NCBI GenBank assembly: GCA_963749415.1
Contig: CAVVMG010000001.1
Coordinates: 2,542,001 to 2,606,000, forward strand
DNA length: 64,000 nt
Reading direction: 5' to 3'
Source: JALYNX01 sp963749415
Lineage (GTDB): Bacteria > Actinomycetota > Acidimicrobiia > Spongiisociales > ZC4RG35
Shown here: positions 45,001 to 54,900 of the stretch, one piece after another
How the letters are laid out: every line of letters begins with the position of its first letter
How positions within the stretch are numbered: the stretch's first letter is position 1
Translations under genes and position numbers: made by a program
Notes under the pieces: model-generated
The model's database searches: none
Told to the model about the DNA's origin: nothing
What the model saw: the letters and a program-made list of their open reading frames with translations, nothing else

Positions 45001-46213
45001 CTTCACCGCGGCGGCTTTTCAGACCGGGCACCGGCTCAGCCGGTTCCAGGGTCGAGAGCTGGACCCCGAGAGGCGGGAGGATCTGATCGAAGCAGCCACG
45101 GCCTATGAGCGGCTGATGAAGATCTACTACTACGCCAATGACCCCGGATCGCTGCTCACGGCGGCCATCTCCGGACTGAACCTGGCCGAGAAGGCGGGGA
45201 CCTCACCGGTGCTGGCCCGGATCTACGCCAACATGAGCATCGTCGCCGGCATCGTTCCCCTCCACAAGCTGGCCCGCACCTACCAGCGGCGGAGCCGTGA
45301 GGTAGCCGACGAGGTCGATCGGATGCCCGAGCACGCCTGGGTCCGGCTCGCCACCAGTGTGTACGGGGTCGGTGTCGGGGAATGGGATGTGGTCGAGCCC
45401 GAGCTCCGGGAGTCATACGACCTCTACAAGCGGCTCAGCGACTTCCGCCAGCTCGCCGAGAACCTGGGCACCACCGGTCAGATGAAGACCGCCCAGGGCC
45501 GATTCGAGGAGGTCTATGCCCTCGGCGAGGAATTGCGCGATTTGGGGGCCTGGCGCGACGACGCCCAGGCCGAGATGTGGGGCTGGCTCTACCAGGGGAC
45601 CTCACTGCTCCGCCAGGGCGACCTCCAGGAGGCCATCGCCAGGTTCCGCAACGGCGAGCGCCTCCTCCACGCCGGGGTTGGTGGGGCCAACGTCGGATGG
45701 CTCTACGGGCTGATGGCCGAGACCTATTGGCGGCTCAATGACAACGACCGGGCCCGGGCCTCCGCCGCGTCGGCCGGCGAGTCGCTGTACACGGAGCGGC
45801 CCGGAGTCGTCTTCGCCCTCGATGGGTTCACCGGTGCCGCCGAGGCAATGTTCGGGTTGTGGGCCGGCGGACGATCACGAAGCTCCACGGCGAACAAGGC
45901 CGCAGCCGAGCGCAGCGTGAAGAAGTTGATCGGATACAGCAAGGTGTTCCCGATCGGGCGTCCCGCCGCCCTTCGCTATTCGGGGCGGCTCAAGGAGCAG
46001 ACCGGTGACGAGCCCGGTGCTCGATCGGAGTGGGTCAAGGCGCTCGAAGCGTCCCGGCAGCTGAAGATGCCTTTCGAGGAGGCTCTGACCTCCATGAACC
46101 TGGGTCGGCTGGAAAAGGACCAGGCCCTGCTCGAGGAGGCCCGCGACCTCTTCGAGTCCATGGGTGCCCGTCACTTCGTCGACCTGACCAGTCAGGTCCT
46201 GCGCGGCGGCTAG
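42095..46213 (+). CDS. two-cyclase-domain AAA/TPR protein, soluble adenylyl cyclase-like architecture
   Basis: A 1372-residue cytoplasmic protein. The first cyclase domain (about 35-215) carries both metal Asp residues (VLFADISGFT and SFGGDSVMSWFG). The second (about 255-430) is degenerate: MFVGFGH and HIYAVFGAS lack the Asp residues, but the GPSVNLAARLMQ segment remains. An NTPase follows, with Walker A GAAGIGKSR near 471 and a Walker B-like LVLVLDDGHWMD, then some 600 residues of TPR-like helices. This C1-C2-NTPase-repeat order resembles animal soluble adenylyl cyclase. The TTG is chosen by AGAGG 8 nt upstream; ATG at 42149 is an alternative. Stops overlap with the convergent gene in CTAG. 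Confidence 0.88.
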   Translation: MQSTEHRNAEPSFGAYLPMDRRRELAGLGQVEALSKGAVLFADISGFTRITEELGRTLGPRRGAEELTTLLSRVFGPITAAIDRQNGSIISFGGDSVMSWFGDDDGTRATAVGLELVAILRDFRQAEHGPAQSLDIKAAVASGTAHRIRVGRARHAYMDVLTGEVIASLVAESSLLRAGEVAVSPAVASAIADRARLRTVTENERERHLVEDMTEAPRPESALDPDFADHVTAGEWLLPFVREHLEQGLSGLMGQLRDVVTMFVGFGHAQSEGGEQHESFDVFVSRAQEVVASYEGMVLQALIDEKGPHIYAVFGASMAHQDESRRAVVAAQELVGAVDTGSMVRVGIASGAAYVGAYGGSHRMTFGVIGPSVNLAARLMQEATPGSIYVTEHIARQKGHQTEFSDMGSIQLKGIEHPVRVHSTLPTATRPTLSRTERASGRLIGRDRERALLAGGLARLQGGQGDTFIIEGAAGIGKSRLLADFVEQARLMGTTVITTAGEEIEHATAFFAWRSIIRQLFGGDDAEAEARLLAFVTADAWRADRIGLLESIIASPVEDTYLTAGMEPALRMENTQQLLTAIVRDAPRSAPLVLVLDDGHWMDSSSWAMAERAGREITSLMVVIGTRPFSEAAGNPPPEEYLPLLEEDDTTHVLLAELEPTEALELVEYSLGVKSLPGPVTELIVEQAGGHPYFSEEIGFALRDAGLLIVEDGESRLAPEVHDLSEIDFPQSVQEVITGRFDRLAVPEQSTLKVASVIGREFDVETLAHIYPGTVTVAQVGETLEGLVPLDLIQPVAGSGDRYRFRHAITRDIAYGLLLYSQRHELHGAVARWMETRYADDPEQVLAALAYHSRNSLSSDSDGAEVDRALDYLGRAGRRSLRSFAHREAIGFLSDALLIASGENKLGDLAGVKPGTPVPDRVRARWEQDLAEAHLGMGRVDQSALHFERALQLHGYPMGQGKVGVGARLFTAAAFQTGHRLSRFQGRELDPERREDLIEAATAYERLMKIYYYANDPGSLLTAAISGLNLAEKAGTSPVLARIYANMSIVAGIVPLHKLARTYQRRSREVADEVDRMPEHAWVRLATSVYGVGVGEWDVVEPELRESYDLYKRLSDFRQLAENLGTTGQMKTAQGRFEEVYALGEELRDLGAWRDDAQAEMWGWLYQGTSLLRQGDLQEAIARFRNGERLLHAGVGGANVGWLYGLMAETYWRLNDNDRARASAASAGESLYTERPGVVFALDGFTGAAEAMFGLWAGGRSRSSTANKAAAERSVKKLIGYSKVFPIGRPAALRYSGRLKEQTGDEPGARSEWVKALEASRQLKMPFEEALTSMNLGRLEKDQALLEEARDLFESMGARHFVDLTSQVLRGG

Positions 46214-48009
46214 GAGCGGGTCAGTGCCCGGCGCGCAGTGGTGGTGAGACGCCCCCCGCGGGCCACGAACTTGGTGATCTGGCGGGCCAGAGGCGACGGT
46301 CCCCTCCAGGGCAGGCCCCGCTGGTAGCGGTATTGGTCCTCGAGCCGGAAGATGAAGGCGAAGGCGGGCTCGGTGACGTTCCACAGTCGGCACAACGAGG
46401 CCCGGTGGCCCGAGTGTTGGATGATCCCGTTGACCGCCCGTCGCGCCGCCTCGTTTGCCGCCTCCATCGTGGCCACCGAGGTGAAGGTGCGCACGTAGTC
46501 GGAGGCGAGGAAAAAGGTGGAGACCTGGGTGAACGCCTGGGGCCGGAGCCGCCAGGTGTTGAGATAGGCGACCATCAGCGGCTCGGCGTTCTCGCTCATC
46601 GGGACGTCGCTGGTGTGGCGGAACCCGGGCCTGAGTGTGGCTACGAACTGCTCCCGGGTGATGTCGGGGTCGAGGAACCAGCAATACAACATGTCGTCGG
46701 TGAGGGGTTGCTCGTCGTTGGCGTGGGATCGCTTCAGCTCCTCCCAGACCTCGGTCTTGATCTCATCGGCGGTGCAGTACTTGGCCTCCTTGGGGACGGT
46801 GGTGCCCAGCTCATGCCAGTTGGAGATGTCGACCGAGATCACACCTCGGACACTGCCGTCACCGAATTTGGACATGTCGTAGCCGGCCCAGAACTGCGGC
46901 TGGGAGATCGAGGTCAGCGCCCATGGTGAGTCGAGATAGATGGTGTGGCCGTGGGAGAGCGGGACGTCCTCTTTGAGGAAGAACTGGATGCCGTTCATCC
47001 ACTCCACATAGGACTTGCCGATGGTCTTGATCCCCTCCAAGGAGCTGTCGGCGTCGAGGAGGCCGTCATCGAGGAGCATTGCCATCTTCTCCGCGGGGAG
47101 GGCGGCGATGTAGTAGTCGGCATCGTCGAGCAGGTAGCTGTTCCCCGCTGAGTCCGACATGTGGACCGCCTCGATGGTCCCGCCGGGGCGTCCTTTGTGC
47201 GGGGTGCACACGATGCGGTCGATGTGACGGTCGAATTGGTATGAAACGCCGGACTTCTGCAGGTAGGCGAGCCAGGGGTGGAGCCAAGCATCGTTGGTTG
47301 GCCCGTTGAGCACCCGGTCGGTGCTCGGCCCTGGCGTGATCATGTCCAGAATCAGGGCGAGGCCGATGTCGCCCTCGACATGGGCGTTGGCGAGATGGGC
47401 GTTGGCCGCAACCAGGGAGCGGGTCAGGCCCTCGGCGAGGAATTTCTGGTAGCCCTTCGACTTGCTGTCGGCGTCGACGAACTCCCACCAGCCCATGGTC
47501 TCGTAGAGCTCCTCCCGTCTGGCGTCACAGCTGGAGTAGACCTGCCAGAGCTTGTCCACGAAGAAGTCGACCTCGCCGTCCTCGAGGCCCATCTCGGCTG
47601 GAAGGTCGGAGAGCAGATCCTGGATGATCTTGATGAGGTCGGCTTCGTTCTGGGGGAAACGGGCGGGGAGCTCGATCGAGTCCTTCCCGTAGAGCGCGAT
47701 CTGGACCCTGGTGGTGTCGATCAGGTTGTCGGTGACGCGGCCGTCGCCGACCGGGATCCGCTTCATGGTGTCGATCACGTGCTTGTAGAAGCGGGGGAAG
47801 AAACGAAAGCCATGCTCCCCCGGCAGGTACCCGGCCTCGCCTTTGACATCGGGACATGAGAGGTTGGATCCCCCGACCGGGACGGGGATGCTCCGCGCTT
47901 TGCCTCCGCAAAGCTCCGTCTGTTTCTCGAAGACCGCCACCCGGAAGCCGCGTTCGATGAGCTCGTGGGCGGCACTCATCCCGGCGACCCCGCCACCGAG
48001 GACCGCCAC
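46210..48009 (-). CDS. FAD-dependent amine oxidase/phytoene desaturase-like protein
   Basis: A 599-residue flavoprotein. The dinucleotide fold starts at once: VAVLGGGVAGMSAAHELIER with VFEKQTELCGGKARS, the typical NAD(P)-binding Rossmann plus GGxxxS pattern. The segment GYLPGEHGFRFFPRFYKHV is characteristic of the hydroxysqualene dehydroxylase/desaturase-like branch, and the C terminus binds FAD again (FLASDYVRTFTSVATMEAANEAARRAV). A lipid or isoprenoid desaturation or isomerisation role is possible; the substrate is unknown. GTG start with no clear ribosome site. Confidence 0.85.
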   Translation of the reverse strand: MAVLGGGVAGMSAAHELIERGFRVAVFEKQTELCGGKARSIPVPVGGSNLSCPDVKGEAGYLPGEHGFRFFPRFYKHVIDTMKRIPVGDGRVTDNLIDTTRVQIALYGKDSIELPARFPQNEADLIKIIQDLLSDLPAEMGLEDGEVDFFVDKLWQVYSSCDARREELYETMGWWEFVDADSKSKGYQKFLAEGLTRSLVAANAHLANAHVEGDIGLALILDMITPGPSTDRVLNGPTNDAWLHPWLAYLQKSGVSYQFDRHIDRIVCTPHKGRPGGTIEAVHMSDSAGNSYLLDDADYYIAALPAEKMAMLLDDGLLDADSSLEGIKTIGKSYVEWMNGIQFFLKEDVPLSHGHTIYLDSPWALTSISQPQFWAGYDMSKFGDGSVRGVISVDISNWHELGTTVPKEAKYCTADEIKTEVWEELKRSHANDEQPLTDDMLYCWFLDPDITREQFVATLRPGFRHTSDVPMSENAEPLMVAYLNTWRLRPQAFTQVSTFFLASDYVRTFTSVATMEAANEAARRAVNGIIQHSGHRASLCRLWNVTEPAFAFIFRLEDQYRYQRGLPWRGPSPLARQITKFVARGGRLTTTARRALTRS

Positions 48010-48180
48010 CTTGGGACCGTCGCCGTCGGGGAAGGGTGTCAGTTTGGTCGGTTCGATCGCAGCCTCCTCGTCGGGGACGAAACTACCCCCTGGGGGCGAC
48101 GATCGTTTTCAACAGGTCAATCCCGCTCCACCGGGACGATTTAGTGGGTGTCTGAGAGCCCTTTGAGCGCAACGATTGCC

Positions 48181-48504
48181 CTAACTCGAGGAAGGCTGGT
48201 CGTTCGACTGTTTCTCGGCCCGCCAGCCGCGAACCATCCTGGTCGCCGCCCCGAAATTGGGCGCCCAGCCGACACCGAACACCTTGCCGGAAAGAATCGG
48301 GCCCTCGGGGTCCCAGTAGGTGCTCTTCATCCGTCCGATCGTCGGCATCCGGAAGTCATAGGGAACGAAGCTGGCGACTTCGCCATGCCAGGTCCGCTCT
48401 TCTTTGGGCTTGCGCAGTTCCTGGATGATGGCGATGACTCCGATGATCGCCAGTGCGAGCTTCCAGATGTCCGTGATGCCGGGAGCTCTCCGTTTGTCGT
48501 TCAT
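48181..48504 (-). CDS. DUF5808 family small membrane protein
   Basis: A 107-residue protein with one N-terminal helix (DIWKLALAIIGVIAIIQEL), then the DUF5808 signature: RTWHGEVASFVPYDFRMPT, YWDPEGP and VFGVGWAPNFGAATR. Function unknown. Despite lying 11 bp after the methyltransferase gene on the same strand it has its own TAGCGT box (48513-48518) 8 nt before the ATG, inside the gap. Confidence 0.83.
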   Translation of the reverse strand: MNDKRRAPGITDIWKLALAIIGVIAIIQELRKPKEERTWHGEVASFVPYDFRMPTIGRMKSTYWDPEGPILSGKVFGVGWAPNFGAATRMVRGWRAEKQSNDQPSSS

Positions 48505-48515
48505 TGCCCGGAACG

Positions 48516-49202
48516 CTACCCCGGCCCACCGCTATGCCTCTTGACCGCCACCAAACGCTCGACAATTCCAGCTCGAAAACGGCCATGGTCCACGATCTCG
48601 AAATCCGTCGCCATGAGATGTTGAGCTGGTCGTCGGGTCATGTACTCGCCCTTGGTCCGGCTCGGGATGAATTCGTACAACCACTGCAGCCAATAGAAAG
48701 GCAGGAACGTGCTGCGGACATGGTCCAGCAGGATCAGTCGGCCATCGGGCTTGAGTACACGTCCCATCTCACTCACTACGCGGGCATCATCGGGAACACT
48801 GCACAGGGCGTAGGTGCACAGCACGGTGTCGAAGCACTCGTCGGGAAAAGGCAGGTTCTGCGCGTCAGCCTCGAGCAACTCCACCTCGCGACCCGCCTGC
48901 TGCGCGCGGGCGCCGGCCAGGGCCAGCATCTCGGGGCTCAGGTCGATTCCTGTCAGATGGAGGCCGGCCGGATAGTGGGCAAGGTTGAGCCCGGTGCCAA
49001 TAGCTACCTCGAGCGTGGCTCCCATCGCCCGTGAGCATGCCCAGCCGCGGTGCTCTGTCCCGGTGATCCGCTTCTCGAAGAAGTCCATCTCCTCGTCATA
49101 GCTGGGGGCTTCCTTGGCGTAGACGCGACGTTTGCGCTCGTTCTCTCGCGCTTCCCCGGACGATGTCAGCGGGTGACCATCACCGCTCCGCTTTCTGGCC
49201 AC
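48516..49202 (-). CDS. class I SAM-dependent methyltransferase
   Basis: A 228-residue methyltransferase of the UbiE/Methyltransf_11 type. Motif I is TLEVAIGTGLNLAHYP, the acidic loop LTGIDLSPEML, motif II DAQNLPFPDECFDTVLCT, and motif III RVLKPDGRLILLDHV. The region YDEEMDFFEKRITG is typical of small-molecule or lipid methyltransferases. The GTG start follows GGAAGG by 7 nt and lies inside the end of the monooxygenase gene (23-bp overlap), so translation is coupled. Confidence 0.87.
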   Translation of the reverse strand: MARKRSGDGHPLTSSGEARENERKRRVYAKEAPSYDEEMDFFEKRITGTEHRGWACSRAMGATLEVAIGTGLNLAHYPAGLHLTGIDLSPEMLALAGARAQQAGREVELLEADAQNLPFPDECFDTVLCTYALCSVPDDARVVSEMGRVLKPDGRLILLDHVRSTFLPFYWLQWLYEFIPSRTKGEYMTRRPAQHLMATDFEIVDHGRFRAGIVERLVAVKRHSGGPG

Positions 49203-50289
49203 GCAATTCCTTCCTTCCGCCCTGCGGTCTGGAAACGATGTGCTCGACGATGTACTCGGCGTCCCGTCCCACTCCGCCCAGGAGTGCCGAGCTAAGCGAG
49301 TACAGGAAGCGAAGCCCAATGAAATACAAACCTGGAGCCGACTCGACGATTCCCCGATTGTGGACCGGAGCGCCGTTGTGAGTGGCAATCGAGAGGTCGA
49401 TCCAGGAGTAATCCCAGCTGAATCCGGTACACCAGATGACGTTCGAGACTTCGAGCACCCTGCCATCCTCGAGCACGGGGTGCCCATCGTTCACTCCCAC
49501 GGTCCGGGGCATCCGTTCGATCCCGGCGGCGGCAATGTCCTTGCGTCGCACCCGCCCCAGTGGGATGCCACGGGGAGGATCCATGAAACGGTCACGTAGC
49601 TTCCGTCCCGGCCGGGTTCCCACAGTCAAGCGGGTCGCAGCCAACCACAAGAGCGGTGTCAACAATCGGTCGGGGAAGGTCCCGGCCCGTGTGGGCTCTT
49701 GGCCGGTATCCGGGCCCGACAGCCAAACCCGGTGATGAGCGGCGATATCCAAGGCGATCTCGGCACCCGAATTGCCGGCTCCGACGACCAGGACCCCACC
49801 TTCACGCAGCTGATCGCGATTGCGGTACTCGCTCGAGGCGAGCTGGACGATGTCGTCGTCGAGCTGGGACGAGAATGACGGGATGCGCTGGTGCTGATAG
49901 GCGCCGGTCGCCACCACGACATTGTCTGCGTGGAGGTGGTCATCACCGAACTCCACCCGAAACCCACCGTCGCCGTCAGACACGCGGCCCACCCTGACCC
50001 CGGTTCGAACCGATAGCCCGAACCGTTCGACGTAGGCCTCCAGATAGTCCGCGGTCTCATCTTTGGTCGGGTAGGCAGATCGTGGGCCGGGGAAGGGCAT
50101 GCCCGGCAGCCCGCTGTAGGAGGCAGGGGTGAACAGTCGGAGGGAGTCCCACCTCTTCCTCCATACATCTCCGATCCGGGCGTTCTCGTCCATGATCAAG
50201 AAGGGCAGGCCGTGAAGGTGCAGGTGATAGCCGACGGCCAGACCCGCTTGCCCGCCACCGATGACGACTGTTTCGAAATGTTCACTCAT
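49180..50289 (-). CDS. flavin-containing monooxygenase-like NAD(P)-binding oxidoreductase
   Basis: A 369-residue flavoprotein of the FMO/CzcO-like group. FAD site: TVVIGGGQAGLAVGYHLHLH near residue 8. The NADPH site is VLVVGAGNSGAEIALDIA, and CTGFSWDYSWID is the ATG-like motif. RKRWDSLRLFTPASYSGLPG is typical of this branch. Role may be oxidation of an amine, thiol or arsenic/selenium-type compound; substrate unknown. The overlapping methyltransferase gene suggests successive modification of one substrate. Confidence 0.87.
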   Translation of the reverse strand: MSEHFETVVIGGGQAGLAVGYHLHLHGLPFLIMDENARIGDVWRKRWDSLRLFTPASYSGLPGMPFPGPRSAYPTKDETADYLEAYVERFGLSVRTGVRVGRVSDGDGGFRVEFGDDHLHADNVVVATGAYQHQRIPSFSSQLDDDIVQLASSEYRNRDQLREGGVLVVGAGNSGAEIALDIAAHHRVWLSGPDTGQEPTRAGTFPDRLLTPLLWLAATRLTVGTRPGRKLRDRFMDPPRGIPLGRVRRKDIAAAGIERMPRTVGVNDGHPVLEDGRVLEVSNVIWCTGFSWDYSWIDLSIATHNGAPVHNRGIVESAPGLYFIGLRFLYSLSSALLGGVGRDAEYIVEHIVSRPQGGRKELRGQKAER

Positions 50290-50330
50290 GTCGGTCTTGA
50301 GACCAAGGTATGAGAAACCGCGATCCTCGC

Positions 50331-51908
50331 CTATCGGGAGTTCTCCCAGGTGGTTAGACCGTGTTGCATGGCGAACAGGATGGCCCCGGCCCGAGTGGAC
50401 ACACCCATCTTGCGATAGGCGCTCTGGATGTGGAAGTCGACGGTCTTGTGCGAGATGTCGAGAACGCGAGCGATTTGCTTGGTCTGCAGGCCATTCGCGA
50501 TGAGTCTCACCACCTGGACTTCGCGCTCGGTCAGCCCGGCGGGCCAGGCCACTGAAGCTGGGCGATGACCGGCACCCTCCAAGACGGCGGCCACCGCCTC
50601 CGGGTCGAGCCGCCCCGCGTTCGCCTCCTCAGCGAGGACCTCCGCCGCCGCTTTTCGAGTGAGGGCAGGCCGGTGCGGTCTTGGCTCGGTCATGGCCTGA
50701 AAGGCGTCGGCGACCGCAAGGAGACGGGCGGATGGCGGGAGCGCGGGCGCCCCGACACCCCGGTGATAACCCGAGCCGTCGACCCGCTCATGATGTGAAC
50801 CGACTGCGGGGATCAGATCGGAGAGAAATGAGGACTGGGTGAGGATTCGCTCGGTGTGATAGGCATGCAGCCTCACTCGCTCCCAATCGTCCAGGCTCAA
50901 CGATCCTCTCTTGCCCCAGATGCGGACTGGAACCGCCGCACGTCCCAGGTCGTGCACCAGCGCCGCCCGACGGAGGGTCACAGCGTCCCCGGGATCGAGT
51001 GAGAGAATCTGGGCCGCGGCCATGCACGTTGTCGCCACCCCGGAGGAGTGCCCGGCGAATTCAGGAATAGCCATGTCGGCGAAATGACCCATCGCGGCCA
51101 ACGCCCGGTCGATCGCATCTCCGTCGAGGGCGAACCAGGGTTTGGGCTCGGAGTGCAGCGTGAGATCCCAGAGTGTGAGCTCCGAATCGAAGTCGAGGAT
51201 CTCGGGCGCCACCCGGGCCAACGCTTTGGCGACGATCGGGTCGAAGGCATTGGCCGCGCGCTGACCGATCACATCGGCAACGAACTCCGGGTCGCCCAGC
51301 ATGAGCTGGACCGCGGCGTCGCGGGCGACATGCGCGATGCGAACTGCGAAGGGAATCTCACGTCCTGCGACCCCGCCCGGCCAGCCCTTGCCATCCCAAC
51401 GTGCAGCCTCGAACGCAAAGAGGTTCGAGATGGGAGTGCCCAGGCCGAGCTCGTCGGCCAGCATGCGAGCGACCTCGCAGGTGGCGACGACCACGCTCGG
51501 ATACCCGATCGTCAACGCCGGCAGGTGGTGGGCGATGCGCCAGGCACGGAGATGCAGCGGGTTGGTCGGGGGTGCGACCGCCCGCGTGATTCCCCTGAGC
51601 ATCTGTGCCCTGGTGCCAAATCGGAAGGGAGTGCCGTAGGTCGCCAGCGAGTCGTCGTCGCCAAACACCTCCCAGCCCACGTCGGCCGGGGCATTGCATC
51701 CGACATAGAAGAGAAGGCTCAGGAAGTACGCCTGGGATGCGATCTCCGGGTCGGCGTCGAGGCGATCGCACAAGCGGACGGCGATCACGGCGCTTCGCAA
51801 ACCATGTTCCAATGGAAAACCCATGGCCAGGTCGGTCGTCATCGACATCGCCGCGATGATCTCTGCGGTGCGAATCCCGCTCGACTTTGCGACGGTGCTC
51901 TCCGCCAT
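50331..51908 (-). CDS. tandem HD-GYP-like protein with LuxR DNA-binding domain
   Basis: A 525-residue regulator. Residues about 15-200 resemble a first HD-GYP unit, with WDGKGWPGGVAGREIP as the GYP loop but FEAARWDG where His-His-Glu is expected. Residues about 280-410 form a second unit with His287, HD at 319-320, HHER (372-375) and GYH in place of GYP. A LuxR helix-turn-helix ends the protein (LTEREVQVVRLIANGLQTKQ, ISHKTVDFHIQSAYRK). Putative c-di-GMP phosphodiesterase or binding-type transcription factor. TAGGGT (51915-51920) lies 6 nt before the ATG; the divergent cyclase gene begins only 13 bp away. Confidence 0.85.
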   Translation of the reverse strand: MAESTVAKSSGIRTAEIIAAMSMTTDLAMGFPLEHGLRSAVIAVRLCDRLDADPEIASQAYFLSLLFYVGCNAPADVGWEVFGDDDSLATYGTPFRFGTRAQMLRGITRAVAPPTNPLHLRAWRIAHHLPALTIGYPSVVVATCEVARMLADELGLGTPISNLFAFEAARWDGKGWPGGVAGREIPFAVRIAHVARDAAVQLMLGDPEFVADVIGQRAANAFDPIVAKALARVAPEILDFDSELTLWDLTLHSEPKPWFALDGDAIDRALAAMGHFADMAIPEFAGHSSGVATTCMAAAQILSLDPGDAVTLRRAALVHDLGRAAVPVRIWGKRGSLSLDDWERVRLHAYHTERILTQSSFLSDLIPAVGSHHERVDGSGYHRGVGAPALPPSARLLAVADAFQAMTEPRPHRPALTRKAAAEVLAEEANAGRLDPEAVAAVLEGAGHRPASVAWPAGLTEREVQVVRLIANGLQTKQIARVLDISHKTVDFHIQSAYRKMGVSTRAGAILFAMQHGLTTWENSR

Positions 51909-51921
51909 CCCCCGACCCTAG

Positions 51922-54900
51922 GTGCCGGACGCACTGGAGCTTTCCCTCCACTTGGATGATGCACTGCAACCGCCCGCAAGTAGCGTGAAGGAAGATGGGG
52001 AGCCGGGATTGAGTGAGGTCGAGACTCCGAGCCTGCAGGGAACCCTCACGATCCTGTTCACGGATCTCGAAGGTTCTACTGACCTGCGTGTCAGGGTCGG
52101 CGACGCCACCGCCAATGAGCTGATCCGCATCCACGACGACCTGGTGCGCTCCCGGTTGGACGTCGCCGGGGCCATGGAGACCAAGTCCTTGGGGGATGGG
52201 TTCATGGCGCTTTTCAGCTCGGCCAATCGCGCCATCGAGGCCGCGACCTCGATTCAGAGAGCGATCCAGGAACACAACGAGTCCAACCCGGAAAAGCCGC
52301 TCTCGATTCGAATCGGCCTGAACAGCGGGGACGTGACCCAATCCGGAGGGGAGGTCCATGGGACCGCAGTGCACGCCGCGTCCAGGATCGCCAACAAAGC
52401 GCAGGGCGGCCAGATTCTCGCCTCCCAGGTCGTGCAGGATCTGGCCGGCTCGCTCGCAGACACCAAGATCGTCGACCGGGGGATGTTCTGGCTCAAAGGC
52501 TTCCCGGAGAGATGGCGACTGTACGAAGTCCTGTGGAGGGACAAGGAAGCAGCCGAGGGGCGGGTCACCAGGGAGGCCCGTGCCGCATCGGCAGCTGCCT
52601 TCGACCTCGAATCGCCGCGGGCATCGGGCCCTGTCATCGGCAGGACCCGCGAGCTGAAGGTCATCGAAGAGCAGATCAGGGGCACCGCGACCGGGCTTCG
52701 GGCAGTCGTTCTCGAAGGGGAAGCCGGCATCGGCAAGACCCGCATGCTCGACGCCACCGCCGATCTCGCTTCCAGGATGGAGACCCCGTATTGGGTGCTC
52801 GACGTCAGCGCCGACGAGGAATTGAGGGGGCCCTTCCTTCTCTTCCGCTCACTGCTCAACTCACCACGAACCGCTTCCATCGCCCAGCAGGCAGTGGCAC
52901 TCGAGCAGCTGGACCGTGCCCAGGAGGCGGTCGGAGGAAGGAGTCCCCGGGTTGAAGGTCTGTCCCCGCAAGAGCAGATGTTGCGGACCTTCGACGAAGT
53001 CGCCTCTGCTTTCCTCGCCCTGACCAGGGAGCGCCCGCTCGCTTTGCTCTTCGATGACGTGCAGTGGGCCGACGACGACAGCATCCAGCTGATCAGATAT
53101 CTGGTGCGGACCCTGGCCACCGGTCCGATCTTCTTGCTGATCAGCCTCCGCCCGTACTCCGACTCGGCATCCGGAGGCGCCGGCAAGCTGATCGCAGATC
53201 TCGATCGGATGCGGGTGACTCAGGTGCTGAGGCTGCAGCGGCTGAGCCGGCTGGAGACCGGCGAGCTGCTCGAGAACCTACTCGGGGCTCCGGTGGATGA
53301 GGCGACGGTTGCCAGCTTCCACGCCCGCTCCGAAGGGGTTCCATTCTTCATCGAGGAGTTGGCCCGGGCCTATCGGGAGGCAGAAGCCCTCCAGCTCATC
53401 GACGGAACCTGGACGATGACCAAGCTGAGCGGACCGGCGGTGCCTTCCTCGATTCAGTCTTTGATCGAGCGCCGCCTGGCTCAGTTGGACAAGGAGTGCC
53501 GGGACCTGCTTTCAGACGCCGGGGTCCTCGGTCGACACTTCGGTCTCGCCGACCTGGCCCGGGTTCTTGCCCGAGTCGAGGGCGAGCCGGAAAAGGCCGA
53601 GTGGAAGCTTGGCGAAGAACTGCAGAAAGCAGTCGATCTCGGTCTCATCGTCGAGGAGCCGGCCGACTCCCCCTACGACTTCTCCTTCTCCCACGACCAG
53701 ATCCGGGCATCATTGCTGAGTTCTATCTCGAGACAGCGAAGACGTGCCATCCACGGGGCCATTGCCGAATCCATGGCCGCCGAGGGTGGCACCGAGAACC
53801 TGTCGATGCTGGCACACCACGCTCTTCAGGCCGGCGATCAGGAGCTGGCGGTGGCGACGGCGCTGCAGGCAGCCAGGTCGTCGTTGGCGATCTCCGCTCC
53901 TGAGGAGGCAATTCGCCTGATCGATGCAACGCTCACCGCCGCCTCTCGCCCCGAAGACCGCATCGAGATGCTCCGGGTGAAAGACGATGCCCTCCAGGTT
54001 CTCGACCGCGGGATGGAGCGCCTCGCCAACCTCGCCGAGATGACTGCGCTGAGTGCGGCCGTCCCCTCCCCTGCTCTCGATGCCGAGGTGAGGTTGAGAA
54101 AGGCCTCAGCCGCCCGGGCCAGCCAGGACTTCGAGCTGGCGGCCGATCTCGCCCTTGGCGTGTGTCACGGAGCGGAGGAATCCGGCGACCGCGCTCTGGA
54201 GCTCGCCGCCTGCCTCGAACTGGGACAGGCCAGGACCAAGGCACCGATCGGAGAGGGCTACTACCCACTCGACGGTGTCGACCTCGACGCTGCGGAATCG
54301 GCATACGAGCGCGCACTGTCAATCGCCCGTGACATCGGGGACAGGTCCGGAGAAGCCGACTCTCTTCGCGAGCTGGCCGTGATCGAGTTCGGGCGCGTCA
54401 ACCATGTGGCGGGAGCTGCTCTGGAGGGAGGATCCTCCCGCATCGAGATCCTCTTCGAGGCGCCGGCGATGTTCGCCAAGATGAAAGAGCTCGCCGAAGA
54501 GGCGTTCCGCATCTACGAGGAGATCGGGGACAAGCGAGGCTCGATGTCCGCGCTGATCTCGATGGCATACGGCCATGTCGCCGATCCGACCGCCACCGGT
54601 ATGGCCGGTCGGATGGAGCACATCAGGGCCCTCCATCACAGCAAGAAGGGCGAAGTCACCGAGAGTCAGCGGGCAATCGACGACGCCCTCATGCTGTACA
54701 GCATCCACACCTTCGCCCGGGGCAACCTCCAGCCGGGTCTGGCCCTGGAGCGGGGGCGGGAGACGTTCGACGCGGCCCGGGCCCTCGGCGACCGTTGGCT
54801 GGAGTCTCTCGCCGCTGGTGGGATGGCGATGACCTATCTGTCCATCGGTGACGAAGCCCAGTGCGGGGCGTGGCTCGACCGTGCCGCGTCCGCCGCAGTG

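Noticed and set aside
48119..48137. Possible third copy of the 28-bp element (TCCCG and CGGGA near 48121-48135).
   Set aside because: The half-site spacing is 8 instead of 6, CATCAGGG is absent, and it lies over 100 bp from the nearest start without the GATnCT box.
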